Part shown: positions 1 to 11,390 of the stretch, piece by piece
Layout of the letters: each line of letters opens with the position of its first letter
How positions within the stretch are numbered: the first letter of the stretch is position 1
Source of the DNA: Pilasporangium apinafurcum
Taxonomy: Eukaryota > Oomycota > Peronosporomycetes > Pythiales > Pythiaceae
Reading direction: 5' to 3'
Assembly: GCA_001600495.1 (NCBI GenBank)
Contig: BCKE01000009.1
Location: forward strand, 612,762 to 676,761
DNA: 64,000 nt
Made by a program: the position numbers and the translations under genes
The notes under the pieces: model-generated
Told to the model about the DNA's origin: nothing
The model's database searches: none
Seen by the model: the letters and a program-made list of their open reading frames with translations, nothing else

Positions 1-35
1 TTCCGATTTTCAGAGAATAGTTTAATCGAATCTTC

Positions 36-251
36 TTGTGGTGCTTTAAGATAAGCTGGATGCGATTGAATGGGTATGCGGAGGATATAGGAGCTTGCTT
101 GTCTCCACAGACACCGAGCACGGATGAAGAGGGGAGGGAAATGCGTGAAGCGATGACTATGGTGCCGGGTACGTCTTTCTTTCGTCCCGATCTGCGCCCA
201 CCACTCACGTGCTTGAACGATGATGTTTTGGTCGCGAATTACCAATCTTAA
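36..251 (+). CDS. Possible 3'-terminal exon of a gene cut by the left edge
   Basis: A reading frame ending at a TAA at 249-251. A pyrimidine-rich stretch followed by CAG at about 98-110 looks like a splice acceptor, so the coding part may be only 111-251. That part starts TPSTDEEGREMREA and ends NDDVLVANYQS. No family is recognised. The frame upstream of 36 is closed, so if real the exon must join sequence left of, or very close to, the window edge. The following bases are AT-rich, as expected of a 3' end. The neighbouring gene on the minus strand would be convergent. This is a weak call based on codon texture and one acceptor. Confidence 0.3.
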   Translation: MWCFKISWMRLNGYAEDIGACLSPQTPSTDEEGREMREAMTMVPGTSFFRPDLRPPLTCLNDDVLVANYQS

Positions 252-1010
252 AGACATAAAAACGCGACTCGGATCCATAAATAACTGTATTTTATTTCGT
301 TTTTAGTAAAAAAAGACTAAAGTAACTGTTTGTGAAGGCCGATTTAACAAAGGAGAATCAGGTTGTCTGTATTTTGTTGTATCCGTTTGGCTAATGGAGG
401 AATCTGGCGCATGATTCGAATGCTATGCTTCCCCCACTTACGTGAGTCGTGAATGAGTGGCACAGTTTGTTATACATCCATTCATTACGTTTATTTGTCC
501 TGAGCAAGCGTTTATGTCTTAATACATAATAGTGTATCCAGTGTTTGCTGACGACAGCAAGTCACACAGATGGAAATCCGTGCCAGGACTATGATGGCTG
601 GAAAGTCTCAGTGTGGACGACCACATCAAACTGCTTTTTTTCTCTACAAAAGTTTTCAATTTCCTCTCTTGGATCTGCTGCTATCATCTCATTTCGTGCG
701 CCACAAAAACAATACGTGTTGTATCTGTAAAACATCCGTAAATGAGTCTGTTTGCACTCTCGAATGAATAAACACATGGCACCAAACAAATTACGCATGA
801 TCAGTCTCTTGAGTGCTGCGCTCATCAACTTAAGTGAACAAGCAACAACCATTTGCGGTAATTGAAAACATATCGAGGTAACAAAACCTCACTCGCGCTA
901 CCGTTTGGCGACGTCATTTGCACAATCTGTTCAGTTATCAACACAATAACGTTCGTGCCAGCAATGCTTTGATGCGACCTCCAATAAGTATTCGATCATC
1001 AGTGATCAAA
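252..1010. other. Intergenic; one weak small ORF
   Basis: About 760 bases between two convergent genes. A minus-strand ATG frame of 87 codons lies at 589-852. Its C-terminal half (DPREEIENFCREKKQFDVVV) has protein-like composition and follows a TTTTACAG acceptor-like site, so a small gene or terminal exon is possible. No family is recognised and no supporting structure was seen elsewhere in the gap. Confidence 0.3.
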
Positions 1011-3799
1011 TCATTCCGAATAGCCATCTTCATCATCATTGGTCACTCCCAGATATTCTACTTCGTCCTCCTCGCTACCGCTATCGACGTTCCAGTCGCG
1101 TCTGTCCGGTTCCTGATCATTTACATCATCGTCTTCTTTATCTCCATCAAAATCTCCGTCTCCATAGTCGTACACTTGTGCCTCCTCATCTTCATTATCA
1201 CGATCGTACATCTCTTCTTCATCTTCTTGGTAGGCGTTTGCATTCTCGTTTTCCTGTTCATCATTATCTCCATCGCTTTCTTCGTCAAGTAGCACATAGT
1301 CTACTCGACGAGCTCGCTTTCGTGGTCGAATTTCCTCTTCTTCATTCGATGATAAAGCTTGTCCAGCCCCAGTCTGATTGTTTGATCTACTATCTTCCTC
1401 CCAATCCTCTCGTTGAATTTTCGCTGTTGATCGCTGGTGTTGTTCACCCTCATTATCCTCATCGCTGTCGCTTTCATTTCGATCTGTGTCACTTGCTTGA
1501 TCTAACTGAGTTTCGTTTGTCTCCTCGTCACCGTTCTGCAGATTGTCAGCATTCCTCTCTTCTCTATCTTCGTCTTCGTCTTCATTATCGCTGTCTAAAA
1601 TATGAGCGGCATTCATCCGCCTTCGACTTCTCACTTCATGATGTTCAGCTTCTTCCTCTTCGTCATCTTCACTCTCTTCATTGTGCTCCGCTTCATCTTC
1701 CTCGTCGTCGTTTTCATTGTCGTATTCGACTCTATTCTCAATGTTTTCATCCTCTTCTTGTTCCGCTCTTTCGTGCCGCCTCCGTCTTCGCGCTCGTCTT
1801 GCTTGTTGACGCCGTGCTAGCCGTTCATCACGTTCCTCATCGTCGCTGGCAAATTCCCATTCCCCTTCATCATCCTCATCTTCGGCGCCAGAAAATTGAC
1901 CAATTACTTCATCATCGTTCACGATAAACGAATCGTTTGAGTCGCTTCCATTTGTGTCTTCATCATCATCGTCGTCGCTTTCGTTACGACGCTGACGACG
2001 ACCGCGGCGGTTCCGTCCTCGTTCATGCGCCTCGTCAGCGATAAAACTCTCCATGTGTTCCTCTGTGAGTGGTGCATCAGTTGTCTCGTGCGGCTCGCGC
2101 AATTCTGTTTTGATGGAGAGGAAGATGCCATACAAAGAATCGACGAAGCGAAATGTATAGACGCCTAATACGACAAGAGGCAAGCATAAGATCGCTATCC
2201 CGCGTGATAATAGAAAAAATGAACGTATACAACTATACCTCCGGGGACATCTAAACGCAAGGCTGGAAATGACACTGTCCCTTGCTGTGCCGCACGAGTT
2301 CGCTGTAGTACTATATTTCCCTAAGAAACAAATACCGAACAAAAAATCCGACGATAAACACTCAATCGTCAGTACGTACAGGTGACTATCGCGCTGAAAT
2401 CTTTTTCACAACCCACCCCATCATCAAGAACCGTCATGACGATCTCATTGTAGTAATTTGGGATGATAAATGCATCATCATCGCCGCTTTCATCCATGAA
2501 GAACGGAAATCCTTCGCTGCGTTCTTCATCTTCTTCCATCTTGACCACTGCTAGCGAGCACTCTTGGTAATCGTTGAACAGCTCAACAATGCTCGGGAAC
2601 TCGATGATCGCCAGCGCCACGCGCATACCTAGATATCCGTCTTCATTGGCATCTTCACTGTCCAGCACGATGCTGCGATTGATCTGTAGTCGGCCATCAA
2701 CCGTTTGCTCAGTCTTCACGATCGGATATTGGGACTGTTGTTGGCGAGAGCGAATGATGGTGCGCTCGTCGTAGTCAGTACCGTCAAATATTGATGCTGA
2801 CACGCTTCGTTCACTCGACAGACCGTCGTTCCAGTCAGCACCGGCCATTGACGAGTCACTCTCCTCCGATTCCGAGCCTTCCGGTTCTTCGTATCCCTGT
2901 CCGCGTCGTCGCCGTCGCCGTCGTGCTTCTACTTCATGGAATCGTTCAGTATTTTCCTGAAGGCTACGGATTGACCATTTCGCTTGCAATTTGTCGAGGC
3001 GCTCTGTGTATTCAGTTTCTTCGTTTTGTAGTAATTGCTGATGAAGTTCGGGAGATTCTGGTGGCATCAATATCTACAGATAAATCGATGATAATCAACC
3101 GTTGTCTAGTAATTAGTTACAAAACAGTGATCGTCATTAGTGTGTACAGACTTACCTGAATAAGATTCCACATTGTGACGTTAACGCTAAACTCTAATGT
3201 GGACCCCGTTGTGAGATGCTCGAGGATTTTGGCGCGACAGATCGAGCATTGTGCTTCGTCGATTGACCGGGACAGAAAAGAATCCAGGAGACAGACACGA
3301 CTAAAACCAACAAACCGATCATTTAAACCACTCTATATCCAAAGAGAAGGAGATAACAATAGAGCAGACTTTCATACCAATAAGAATGGCCACAAGATAC
3401 AGTCACTGGCTGAGAGAATAAACAGACGCATCATCCCAATGAGGTTAGTATGCATCTCTCAAGTAACAGTTGGATACAGAGAAGTGATATACGTACTTTG
3501 AACATAATGTCATGACAAAGAATGCACTGCAATTCGGCGTCCACAGTCACCGAACGAAGCATTTCATGTACCATATTAAGCACCACCTTGTGTGGTTGCC
3601 GTGGTTGGCGGCCTTTCTGAGGCGACGTGATTGATTGTGTTTCGGTTGCTTTTGCTGTTGGCGCTGAATCACGCCGCTGGGCACCGTCTTCGCTTTGGTT
3701 TGCTTCGGGTTCATCTGCTGCAGCCGTGGAGGAGCTTGTCGTTGTTGTCATATTTAGCGCGGCTGTATCCGCTTCTTGCATTTCCATTCTGGTTGCCAA
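1011..3799 (-). CDS. RING-finger protein with long acidic tail (probable E3 ubiquitin ligase)
   Basis: Six exons were read: 3497-3799, 3378-3409, 3156-3300, 2380-3073, 2239-2310 and 1011-2104, with GT..AG introns and frame kept throughout. The N-terminal exon is Ser/Thr/Ala-rich and ends in CILCHDIMFK. Exons 2 and 3 supply PVTVSCGHSYC, RVCLLDSF and QCSICRAKI, completing a C3HC4 RING whose ligands are split across three exons. A middle segment has an Arg-rich run (ARRRRRRRGQG). The last exon encodes about 360 residues dominated by Asp, Glu and Arg with short basic patches (RPRKRARR), probably disordered and possibly nuclear. RING proteins of this kind usually bring E2 enzymes to substrates; the substrate here is unknown. 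The acidic tail resembles those of chromatin or histone-binding proteins, but that is inference. Start: the first ATG before the RING. Confidence 0.85.
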
Positions 3800-5051
3800 C
3801 TTGTTTCCCTTTGGTATGTCTTTCGCAGTTGACTACTGTCCCTAACCAGACGGGGTCGAGTCTGTGGCTGCAGCCATCGAATTTATTGTTACTTTTAGTG
3901 CAAAAAAAATTAACATGGCTACATTTTCATTTTTTTTCCCCCTTTAGCTCAGCAGAACCTAAAATCAGTGAAAAGTTGAGAACTGGAGATGGCATGAAGG
4001 CAAGGATGGAACAGTCTGCGGAGCTTGGATGGACTATGTAGGAGTACAAGGAGAGAGGTACATATACGAGTGGATAAATGAAACTAAAAGAGCCAGGATA
4101 ACGAGAATCAGACGGTTGAAGACTACTGTGGGGCATTTGGAATATACGATGTTTCCCCGAATTTGCAATGTGATATCTCGCAACGACAATGCACAACGAC
4201 ATTACGCTGGACGTAATCGGACAGTGAGAAAAACAAGAAAGGATTCGTTCCTTCAAATGAAAGTGATGATTCAAACATGATGTGGTCGACGTGAACAGTC
4301 ATTTGTTGCTGGATCAGCTGCTGGTTTGAGTGAACCACATGTCCTTCAGATTGGTGGGTGGATGGATGGATTGTTTGTTGATAAACCCATGCATGTCACT
4401 TAAAGCACTGAGTGTGATGATTGTGACATCTGTGAATTTGTTGCGAAAAATTCAATTAATCGAGGGCTGGACGGTTGATTCGCCAGGGTTTTAGTCAAGC
4501 GTACTGGATTCGTTGCAATCAGTCGAGAATGAATAAGAAGCAGGTATTGCCACAGTTGCAAGTGTGCCTGTTGCATGACTTATTGGGTAGTGGGTCATGA
4601 AAATAGACGCATTGAATGGTCAAGATGCAGTGGATGACAGAGTCATGGGTCAAAGTCTCGATAAATAGATACCTGCGTGGACCAGGCATATCGACAGGAC
4701 GTTGATTGAAAAAAGAATGTGCAAGTCTCAAAAATCTGGGGGTCATTTGTGAATGAGGAAGTGTAAATTTCAGCATCTCTTGTTTTATTCTGTAAGGTAT
4801 GAGGTGCTCATATGCCCAGATATGTGTGTAGTATGGGGTTACGTTGCAGTTCGCAAGCATATTTCATATGCATTATATTCTATCATGCTCCGATTCGGCT
4901 ATCGTACATGCAAGGAACGAATAATTATGGATGGTGAGCATAACATATTCCAGATGAATTGGATTGACAAAGGTGAATAATCCATTTTTAAATAAAGCTA
5001 TACAATGCAAAGAGAGCTCAAGACTATACATCTTATTTATATGTCCCAAAG
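3800..5051. other. Intergenic, no supported gene
   Basis: About 1.25 kb upstream of the RING gene and downstream of the WW/PDZ gene. Only short frames without family signals were found on either strand. It contains a T-run at about 3930-3942 and several TGGGTGGATGGATGG-like short direct repeats near 4350-4372. No RNA gene or repeat family was recognised. Confidence 0.5.
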
Positions 5052-7283
5052 CTACACCGTTTGAACAGCACTCGTGGTATCAGGCGGCGTCCAGAAAAGT
5101 GAAAAAAGGTTCGTGATGATCTTATCAGCCACCGTCAAATCCTCTTCGTGTTCTTGCCGTCCACGATGCTGGCTGCCATTCCCATCAACAATACCATCAT
5201 CGTCGTCTTCGTCCTCCGAGAACAGCGCTGTCGATTGCCGCCGCTCCTGCTGGTGATTCAAACGTCGTTGATGCTCGAACGATGGCCGTCGTCTCGCACC
5301 ACTACCAGCAACTCGAACAGCGGATGTCAGTATGTCATCAGCTGTATCGCATACCACTTCTTCATCGAGATCTACTGCCACTTCCCTTGGTCCATGACCA
5401 CTAGCGGTCGTGATGTCTTCATTCCAACTTGCTTTGTTCAGGTCTCGCCCATCACCAGCGTTAGGATCTCTTCTAAAAGTTAGCGTGAGTGGTCGAAAAC
5501 CACCCTGCAACAATAACATCACATGTCGGAATGGCGCTGTGTCCACAGGATTTTTGTTCACGGCGACCAAGCAATCATAAGGCTGCAGCATTTCAGTTTC
5601 GACGGCGGCCATACCTGGTAGTAATCGTCGCACGGTGGCACCACAATCCGGATTGTTTGCCTGGAAATGAATCCCAATCGGTCCGCGCTCTTTGAAGATA
5701 ACGTCGAAATACTGAGGGCCAGCAGACTCTTGTGGTTCGTCGTCGTTGGCTTCCTTTTGTGTGGCTCCGGTGGCATCATCTGTCGTTCGCTTATCCTCCG
5801 TGGATTCTCTTCGCAGTTTGCGTGGGTCCGACCAAGTACTAGTCTTTGTGTGTCGATTGACGAAAAAAACGGCACCAGAGGCTGTCACACGCATCTCCCA
5901 TCCGTCTGGCAATGGTGTCGTGAAATCATCAATTTGATGCTGATAACCGTCGTCAGGTGGTTCGTGAATATCTTCACAGGCAACCGTCAAGTCCACGCTC
6001 TCGTGTCGAGGTGGCGAAGATCCCGTCGATGACGAGCGATGATTCCGCTCGAATGAGCCGGCACTGGTTTGCGAAGGCGATCGCTTCATCGTTCCTGAAG
6101 GAGCTTTCAACTGCAAGGCGATATCCACACGCGGATCTTCCAACTCTGGTCCACATGCACGGTCGTTCTGACGGTAATAGACAATTCCATGCTCATCTGT
6201 CCATCGCTCCCACGTTTCAGGTAGCGGAATATCCGCGCACAATGCATCTAGTTGCCGCGCCTTGACCATGAACGCGCGCTGCAGAAGTGTGCGCTTATCG
6301 GCTGCCGCTTTCTCTAGATTACTGAGTTCTGCTTCCAAATTTTCAATGACTTGGCGACTTTGCTGTAGTTCTTCCTCGAATTGACCACGTTCCTGCATGA
6401 CCTGTTGTATCGATGCATTAAGGGAAGACAATAATTCTTCTTTCTCGCGTAATTGGTTTTGTAATTCGTGTAACTCTTCGTCCAATTGTTGTTGTTTCTC
6501 CATATGATGGTTGCCGTTATTGGTGCCGTTCAAGGCATCAATTCTCAATGATGATTTACTTGTGCTAGGTGGCTCCGCTTCTGCCACCATTTTATCAATT
6601 CTCTTCACAACATCGTATTTCTTCTCCATCAGAGCCGTGATCGATTCGCAAAGTGGCTTCACCAAACGATTCGCGCGTTCATCCTGCTCGACAACTTCCC
6701 AAAGCTGTGTTAATTGTCCGTCCAAGGCACGGAATAATTCCTCATTCTGCTGCAGAAGACCTACAAATCCTTCCCAACTATCGCCTGCTGACCCATTGAT
6801 AGAACTGTCACCATTGCAAATAATACTTTGGATAGGTTTGTTTGTAGCATTCAGCGTTGGTGACGATTGAAACGACGCGTTCTTATTGCTTGGTGAATCA
6901 TACGTTGATGACATCCAGGACGGGTAATTGGCGACATTTGTCTGGAAAATATTGAAATTAGATATGCTACCACCGTCCTTCTCGTAGTTGAGACTGCTGC
7001 TACTTTGTAGCGAAAATTCCTTCTTCTTCGTCTGGTAGGCATGCAGAAGAAGTTTCCCACGCGCGATCAATTTTTCTTCTGCTACACTCCGTTCATTATT
7101 GCTGCTGTGATGATCACAATCGTCCAGTCCAACACTCGCCACCATTTTTAAATAATTTTGTTCTTCGTCGTTGGCGGCGGTGATAGCGGTGATAGCAGAA
7201 AACGGAATGGGCGGTGGAGAAACACGGCTGCTCTGTTGGTCCAGTTCTTCTTCCTCTGCCCTCTCGCCTGCTAGAGAACTCAT
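5052..7283 (-). CDS. WW-WW-PDZ coiled-coil scaffold protein
   Basis: A single exon of 743 residues starting MSSLAGERAEEEELDQQSSR. Visible parts in order: a low-complexity N-terminus; a helical segment at about 168-235 (DSWEGFVGLLQQNEELFRAL); a coiled coil at about 262-345; a degenerate WW domain at 354-385 (LPETWERWTDEHGIVYYRQN); a canonical WW domain at 457-490 with W462, W484 and P487; and a PDZ-like domain at 524-605 whose carboxylate-binding loop reads RGPIGIHF. The C-terminus is acidic and ends in the hydrophobic residues SAVQTV, which could itself act as a PDZ ligand. WW domains bind proline-rich peptides and PDZ domains bind C-termini, so this is probably a scaffold linking signalling or cytoskeletal partners. 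No catalytic domain is present. The partners are unknown. Confidence 0.85.
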   Translation of the reverse strand: MSSLAGERAEEEELDQQSSRVSPPPIPFSAITAITAANDEEQNYLKMVASVGLDDCDHHSSNNERSVAEEKLIARGKLLLHAYQTKKKEFSLQSSSSLNYEKDGGSISNFNIFQTNVANYPSWMSSTYDSPSNKNASFQSSPTLNATNKPIQSIICNGDSSINGSAGDSWEGFVGLLQQNEELFRALDGQLTQLWEVVEQDERANRLVKPLCESITALMEKKYDVVKRIDKMVAEAEPPSTSKSSLRIDALNGTNNGNHHMEKQQQLDEELHELQNQLREKEELLSSLNASIQQVMQERGQFEEELQQSRQVIENLEAELSNLEKAAADKRTLLQRAFMVKARQLDALCADIPLPETWERWTDEHGIVYYRQNDRACGPELEDPRVDIALQLKAPSGTMKRSPSQTSAGSFERNHRSSSTGSSPPRHESVDLTVACEDIHEPPDDGYQHQIDDFTTPLPDGWEMRVTASGAVFFVNRHTKTSTWSDPRKLRRESTEDKRTTDDATGATQKEANDDEPQESAGPQYFDVIFKERGPIGIHFQANNPDCGATVRRLLPGMAAVETEMLQPYDCLVAVNKNPVDTAPFRHVMLLLQGGFRPLTLTFRRDPNAGDGRDLNKASWNEDITTASGHGPREVAVDLDEEVVCDTADDILTSAVRVAGSGARRRPSFEHQRRLNHQQERRQSTALFSEDEDDDDGIVDGNGSQHRGRQEHEEDLTVADKIITNLFSLFWTPPDTTSAVQTV

Positions 7284-7799
7284 CGCCTTCTTGACCAGTC
7301 AGTTCGTCCGTCCGTTCAAATTGCCCACAAATCCGTTGAGTAGCTCGTCGTCACTCTTCCGTTTCTTTCAGAAACCATATAAAATTGTCCAAACCCTCTC
7401 ATAAGTAATACTGTCTTCTGTAACCAGATGGTTCTTCCAAATTTTGGAGCGGCCCACATGTCCTTATGGAACACATTGTAGGGTACAGCCAACTCAATGG
7501 AACATGGCTACACAAGTGGCCATGGGAACAAAAAAAAAGAGTTGCATCAATTGTTTCTAAATGATGATTTTGTTGGGGTTTATCTTCACATTAGCATAAT
7601 AAGCCCCCAACAGAATCACCATCCATGACACAGACCATCGCTGACCCAGTCGCAGGTTTTGAGCGACAAACATTCCAAAACATCGATGACAAAATAGTTC
7701 TAACAAAAATAGCAATAGATGGGATTTGGTTTCAATTAGCACGGGCTCTTGAAACCACGCAGGTTTGTTATCAAAGTTGGTGCAGTTAAGTAAAATATA
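7284..7799. other. Divergent intergenic region
   Basis: About 515 bases between the starts of the minus-strand WW/PDZ gene and the plus-strand orphan gene, so it should hold both promoters. There is a short A-run at about 7530-7539. No coding frame or repeat is supported. Confidence 0.5.
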
Positions 7800-8952
7800 A
7801 TGAACCAAGTACGCTTGGAGATGTGTGGAGCGACTGAGGTGGACGCGGCGGTAGTGATGCGCTTCGTGCAGGAGCTACGCGGGATCCCACAAGACGCTCT
7901 TTGTGAGGTCGAAGAGATTGTCTGTCGACGAGGGATCAAGCCGCCATCACTTGGTGCAAAAACACGACCACAAATGGCTACATTCTCATTAATTCAGAAT
8001 TGCGTGACGTTGACATGTGACAAGTCAGTCGCGGAATTTCTATGCCAAAAATTTCGGTATGTTACTAACTTGTTTGCCTCATTTCACGAGATGGATGCTG
8101 GGATATCTTATGCGAGCTGGTGTTGGTATACAGTGAGCGGTGTCAGCATGTGACAGGCGGTGAGCTTATGAATGTTCAATGCAAGCGCACCAACTTGGGT
8201 ATTTTGTTGCTGTTAATCCTGACACTGACAACCATGGGTTGAAATGAGTGTTGCATCCTTAACCAATATTATTTTGTCTGAAAAATGACGCGCATATAGA
8301 TTCCATCATCCTGAAAACTGAGACTTCGCCCATAAAGAATGTACCAGATCATCCTGGGACGTTCACAATGACGGACAGTACCCATGAGGTTGGCTTTGCA
8401 TAGTTGGGATCGAAGTTTGCAGGGTTGATTTTGTACTGACGGTTTATAGTTTCACAGCCTCAACATCAATTCCAGTCGCTTCCTATGGACAAAGTGATCG
8501 ACCTGCTTGACTTCCTGGGCGATCAAGTAGTCGATGCTCGTGATGCGTATGAGGCATTCGCGGAGCAAGATGCCGTGCCACCACAGAGACTCACACTTAT
8601 CGGAATGACCAAGGCGTTGACGCAATTATGGTAAGCTGAAGCTGAACCAAAATTAAATTTGACGTTTGTCATGTATTCACTTTCCATTTGGTTCCATCGA
8701 CAAAATAGCGAAAAAGAGTGGGGTATCATTTCGTCCGACATATGGCATAAAACGAAAAATCATCCTGCAGCAGATTGTGAAGTTGTCACAGTGACAAAGA
8801 TACGCTCACTGTTATCGAGGATGATTGAGACCAATAACGTCGCCGTGCGATACCTTCCATCGTCACCAAACATGCCGTTCTGCAGTTACACCGACTTCCT
8901 CGCATGCTATGTCGCATTCTTAAATGCCATGCACTCCTCGTGTGCATCTTGA
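7800..8952 (+). CDS. Five-exon orphan protein, 265 residues
   Basis: The exons are 7800-8056, 8091-8125, 8300-8388, 8458-8630 and 8709-8952. The summed length is exactly 266 codons, and every intron has GT..AG ends. The first intron is only 34 bases and contains a TACTAAC branch-point-like string. The protein starts MNQVRLEMCGATEVDAAVV and joins into a smooth frame (FRWMLGYLMRAGVDSIIL, then STHEPQHQFQSL, then TQLCEKEWGI). It is mostly helical in character with no membrane segment and no signal peptide. No family is recognised. The consistency of frame across four introns is the main evidence that the gene is real. No single exon is long enough to be convincing alone. Confidence 0.65.
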
Positions 8953-9294
8953 TAAATTTTTGCCGCCAAACTGGAAATATTATGAGCAACACTGTACATG
9001 CTTGATATGTCTTATTGTTTCAATCGTCCATATTCGGAAAACGGATACAGATCCGTTGAACATTGTCGATGATTAAAATACTTTTGCTTGTCAGAGTAAG
9101 AATCTCAACAGCTAATCTGGGCAAGACTAGTAAGGAAACGCCCGTTGGCAAAATAGTCTGCGCTCGTCACAGACTCCTCACCCACAATCAGTGTTCTGAC
9201 GCAACGCTATTTCTTACATCTTGATCAAGAGACGTGGTATCGGCGCTCCACTGATCGACACAGATCTGCAGCCTCCATTCACTTGAGTGCTGTC
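8953..9294. other. Intergenic / 5' region of Ser-rich gene
   Basis: About 340 bases. The frame of the next gene is open back to about 9157, but without an ATG. It is either 5' untranslated sequence or the end of an unrecognised upstream exon. Confidence 0.4.
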
Positions 9295-11286
9295 ATGAAT
9301 CTTGTGGATCCTGGGCAGCAGTGTGATACTGATGGAACCTTTGGGAAAGAAGTACACCGGAGGAAGAGTCGACGTCGAACTGACAAAATATTAGCGAATC
9401 CCGACTCCGATATTGAAACCTGTAGTATAGAGCATCGAAGAGGAAGTAGATCAGGGCTTTCATCACAGGGTCCTGACATGAAGGATCGTGTCGAACGGAA
9501 ACATCATCGTAATAGCGGTAATGAGCGATTCTTGATGAAGCAAGTAGTATCCTCAGATAGGCCTCATGATCAAAATGGTGATGCCACGAAGCAAACCGCA
9601 CCACTACCAACAAATTCGCGCGCTGCCATCGGTGGTTCACGCCCACACGTACCATCTACATCGACATGGGATGCAATAGGTGGTTATCTTCAGGACAGCA
9701 CTGCAGTCGCTCGTCGCAATCTTACATCCTCATCATCCTCTGTTCGGCCCTCGAAGCAATGGTCGGAGCGTACTCTCGCTCTACGTTCCCCATACGACTT
9801 TATTCACGAACGCACGAACAATAATGACGACGAAGAGGAAAGCGACGCTGTAGAAGAGCGTGAATACTTAGGAGAACGCCCAGAAACGGTCGCGATTACA
9901 ACACTAGACGATTGGTTATACGAAGACTCTCATCACACAAAACAGATAACGAATGCGCTGTCATCCCGACCCAAACATTCTCGACATGTTTCAGCTGGCG
10001 TCAACAGGGAAGGCAATGGGGGTGTAGATGCATCGAGAGAAAAACCGCCATCCAATAATCTTCTCAAGGATCGACCACCATCACGGCAAAGCCATGCATT
10101 TCCAACCCATTTGATAGACACTAACGCCTTCATAGCTTCAACGAAAACTAAGACAGTAGTTGTTCGCGACAAATGTGGAACTAAGAGGGACAGCAGCACC
10201 CCTACTAATGTATCGCCAACGACTACTAATGAGCGACCTCCGTCAAGGTACATGATGAAGACAAAGCGAAAGAGCCACAGCGACTTAGCAAAGGACTCTT
10301 CGAGAACAGCATCACCCAAGGAGGCAGCCGTTAACAACAAATCGGCTCGGCTCCCGTCACGTCGATGCATAGAGAACGTGTATTCGTCGCATCATGATCC
10401 CAAAATGGATGGGTTTGCAGACGTTGATGAAAGCGTTCCTCCACCTTTTCGGATTGAAATAACAACGGATTCATATCATCACACAGATCCTTGCTCTTCA
10501 TCTCCCACAACCGCCTCTTCCGTTGGTTCGTCTTCAGCAAACGATCATGCGCACACTCACAAGAGTATGAGGTTTCGACGATTTTCGTCATTCAGCAATC
10601 AGGAACACTTACTACACATGATTGGTAACAGCGGTCATGACTCGGATGCGCTCATCGGAAGCTCCAAAATCGCGATGAAACCTACGTAAGTTTCTCTTAT
10701 TTCTCAAATTACATTGCTGATAGTGTTCCCTGATGTAATTATTGTGTTTCCTTGTAGCCCTTTACGTTGGTTCGGCGACGATGATCAAATCAACGATGCT
10801 CATCTCTTTGAAACGGTGACTTCTTCATCAAGCCTATCTTTGTGTCAAGGGTTTGACGCACCAGGGTGCCGGTCATCTGAGAAAGTGAACACAATCGGTA
10901 CTCATCCTCCCGCAGTTCCAACCAAATCACCTGAATCCATTGGGGTCGGGATAACATCAACTGCATCATCGGCTGGCAGCACCTTATATCAACCGAATGA
11001 CCAGCGATGGTTTCGCTCAAGTAACAATCCGTTCTTCTCCAATTCGATGGTCGATTATGATGCTATGGACCCCGAAACAGCTATTGCGGAGACGCCATTG
11101 TATTCTTCGGAAGATCTTATGGCTTCAGCGATACAAATGTCGGATTTGCGCCTGGACGATTACACCATGGGCGAGCAAGCCGCGCCTATGTCGATCGGAG
11201 TGGGACCGTCCGTCGCGGTTAATAGTACTTCACCACTTCATACCTCGTTAGGACAAGACTTTCTAAGCCTGTTCGCCCAGCATTAA
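9295..11286 (+). CDS. Ser/Thr-rich, probably disordered protein
   Basis: There are two exons, 9295-10685 and 10758-11286, joined across a 72-base intron (AC|GTAAGT .. TTGTAG|CCC), giving 639 residues. The first ATG (MNLVDPGQQCDTDG) was taken as start; the frame is open for about 45 codons upstream but has no ATG there. The composition is rich in Ser, Thr, Asn, His, Arg and Asp, with repeated PPSR motifs (KPPSNNLL, RPPSRQSH, ERPPSRYM, RLPSRR) and an acidic patch (NDDEEESDAVEEREYL). No folded domain is seen. The repeated RPPSR-type sites could be phosphorylation or docking sites, which is inference. The gene converges on the ferlin gene with only about 100 bases between the two stop codons. Confidence 0.75.
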
Positions 11287-11390
11287 TACACTCTTTTTAG
11301 TCTCTGAATCCCAAAGCTCATATGTCCATTCGACTGCTTCTAGATTCCTTGAAATGTACCGTTGGGGGGAAGCTGGAATCTGGATAGGTA

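Noticed and set aside
1178-1927. Long plus-strand ORF of 249 codons
   Set aside because: It is the antisense shadow of the Asp/Glu-rich exon: the repetitive codons lack stops on the other strand, and the His/Leu/Arg-rich product has no family.
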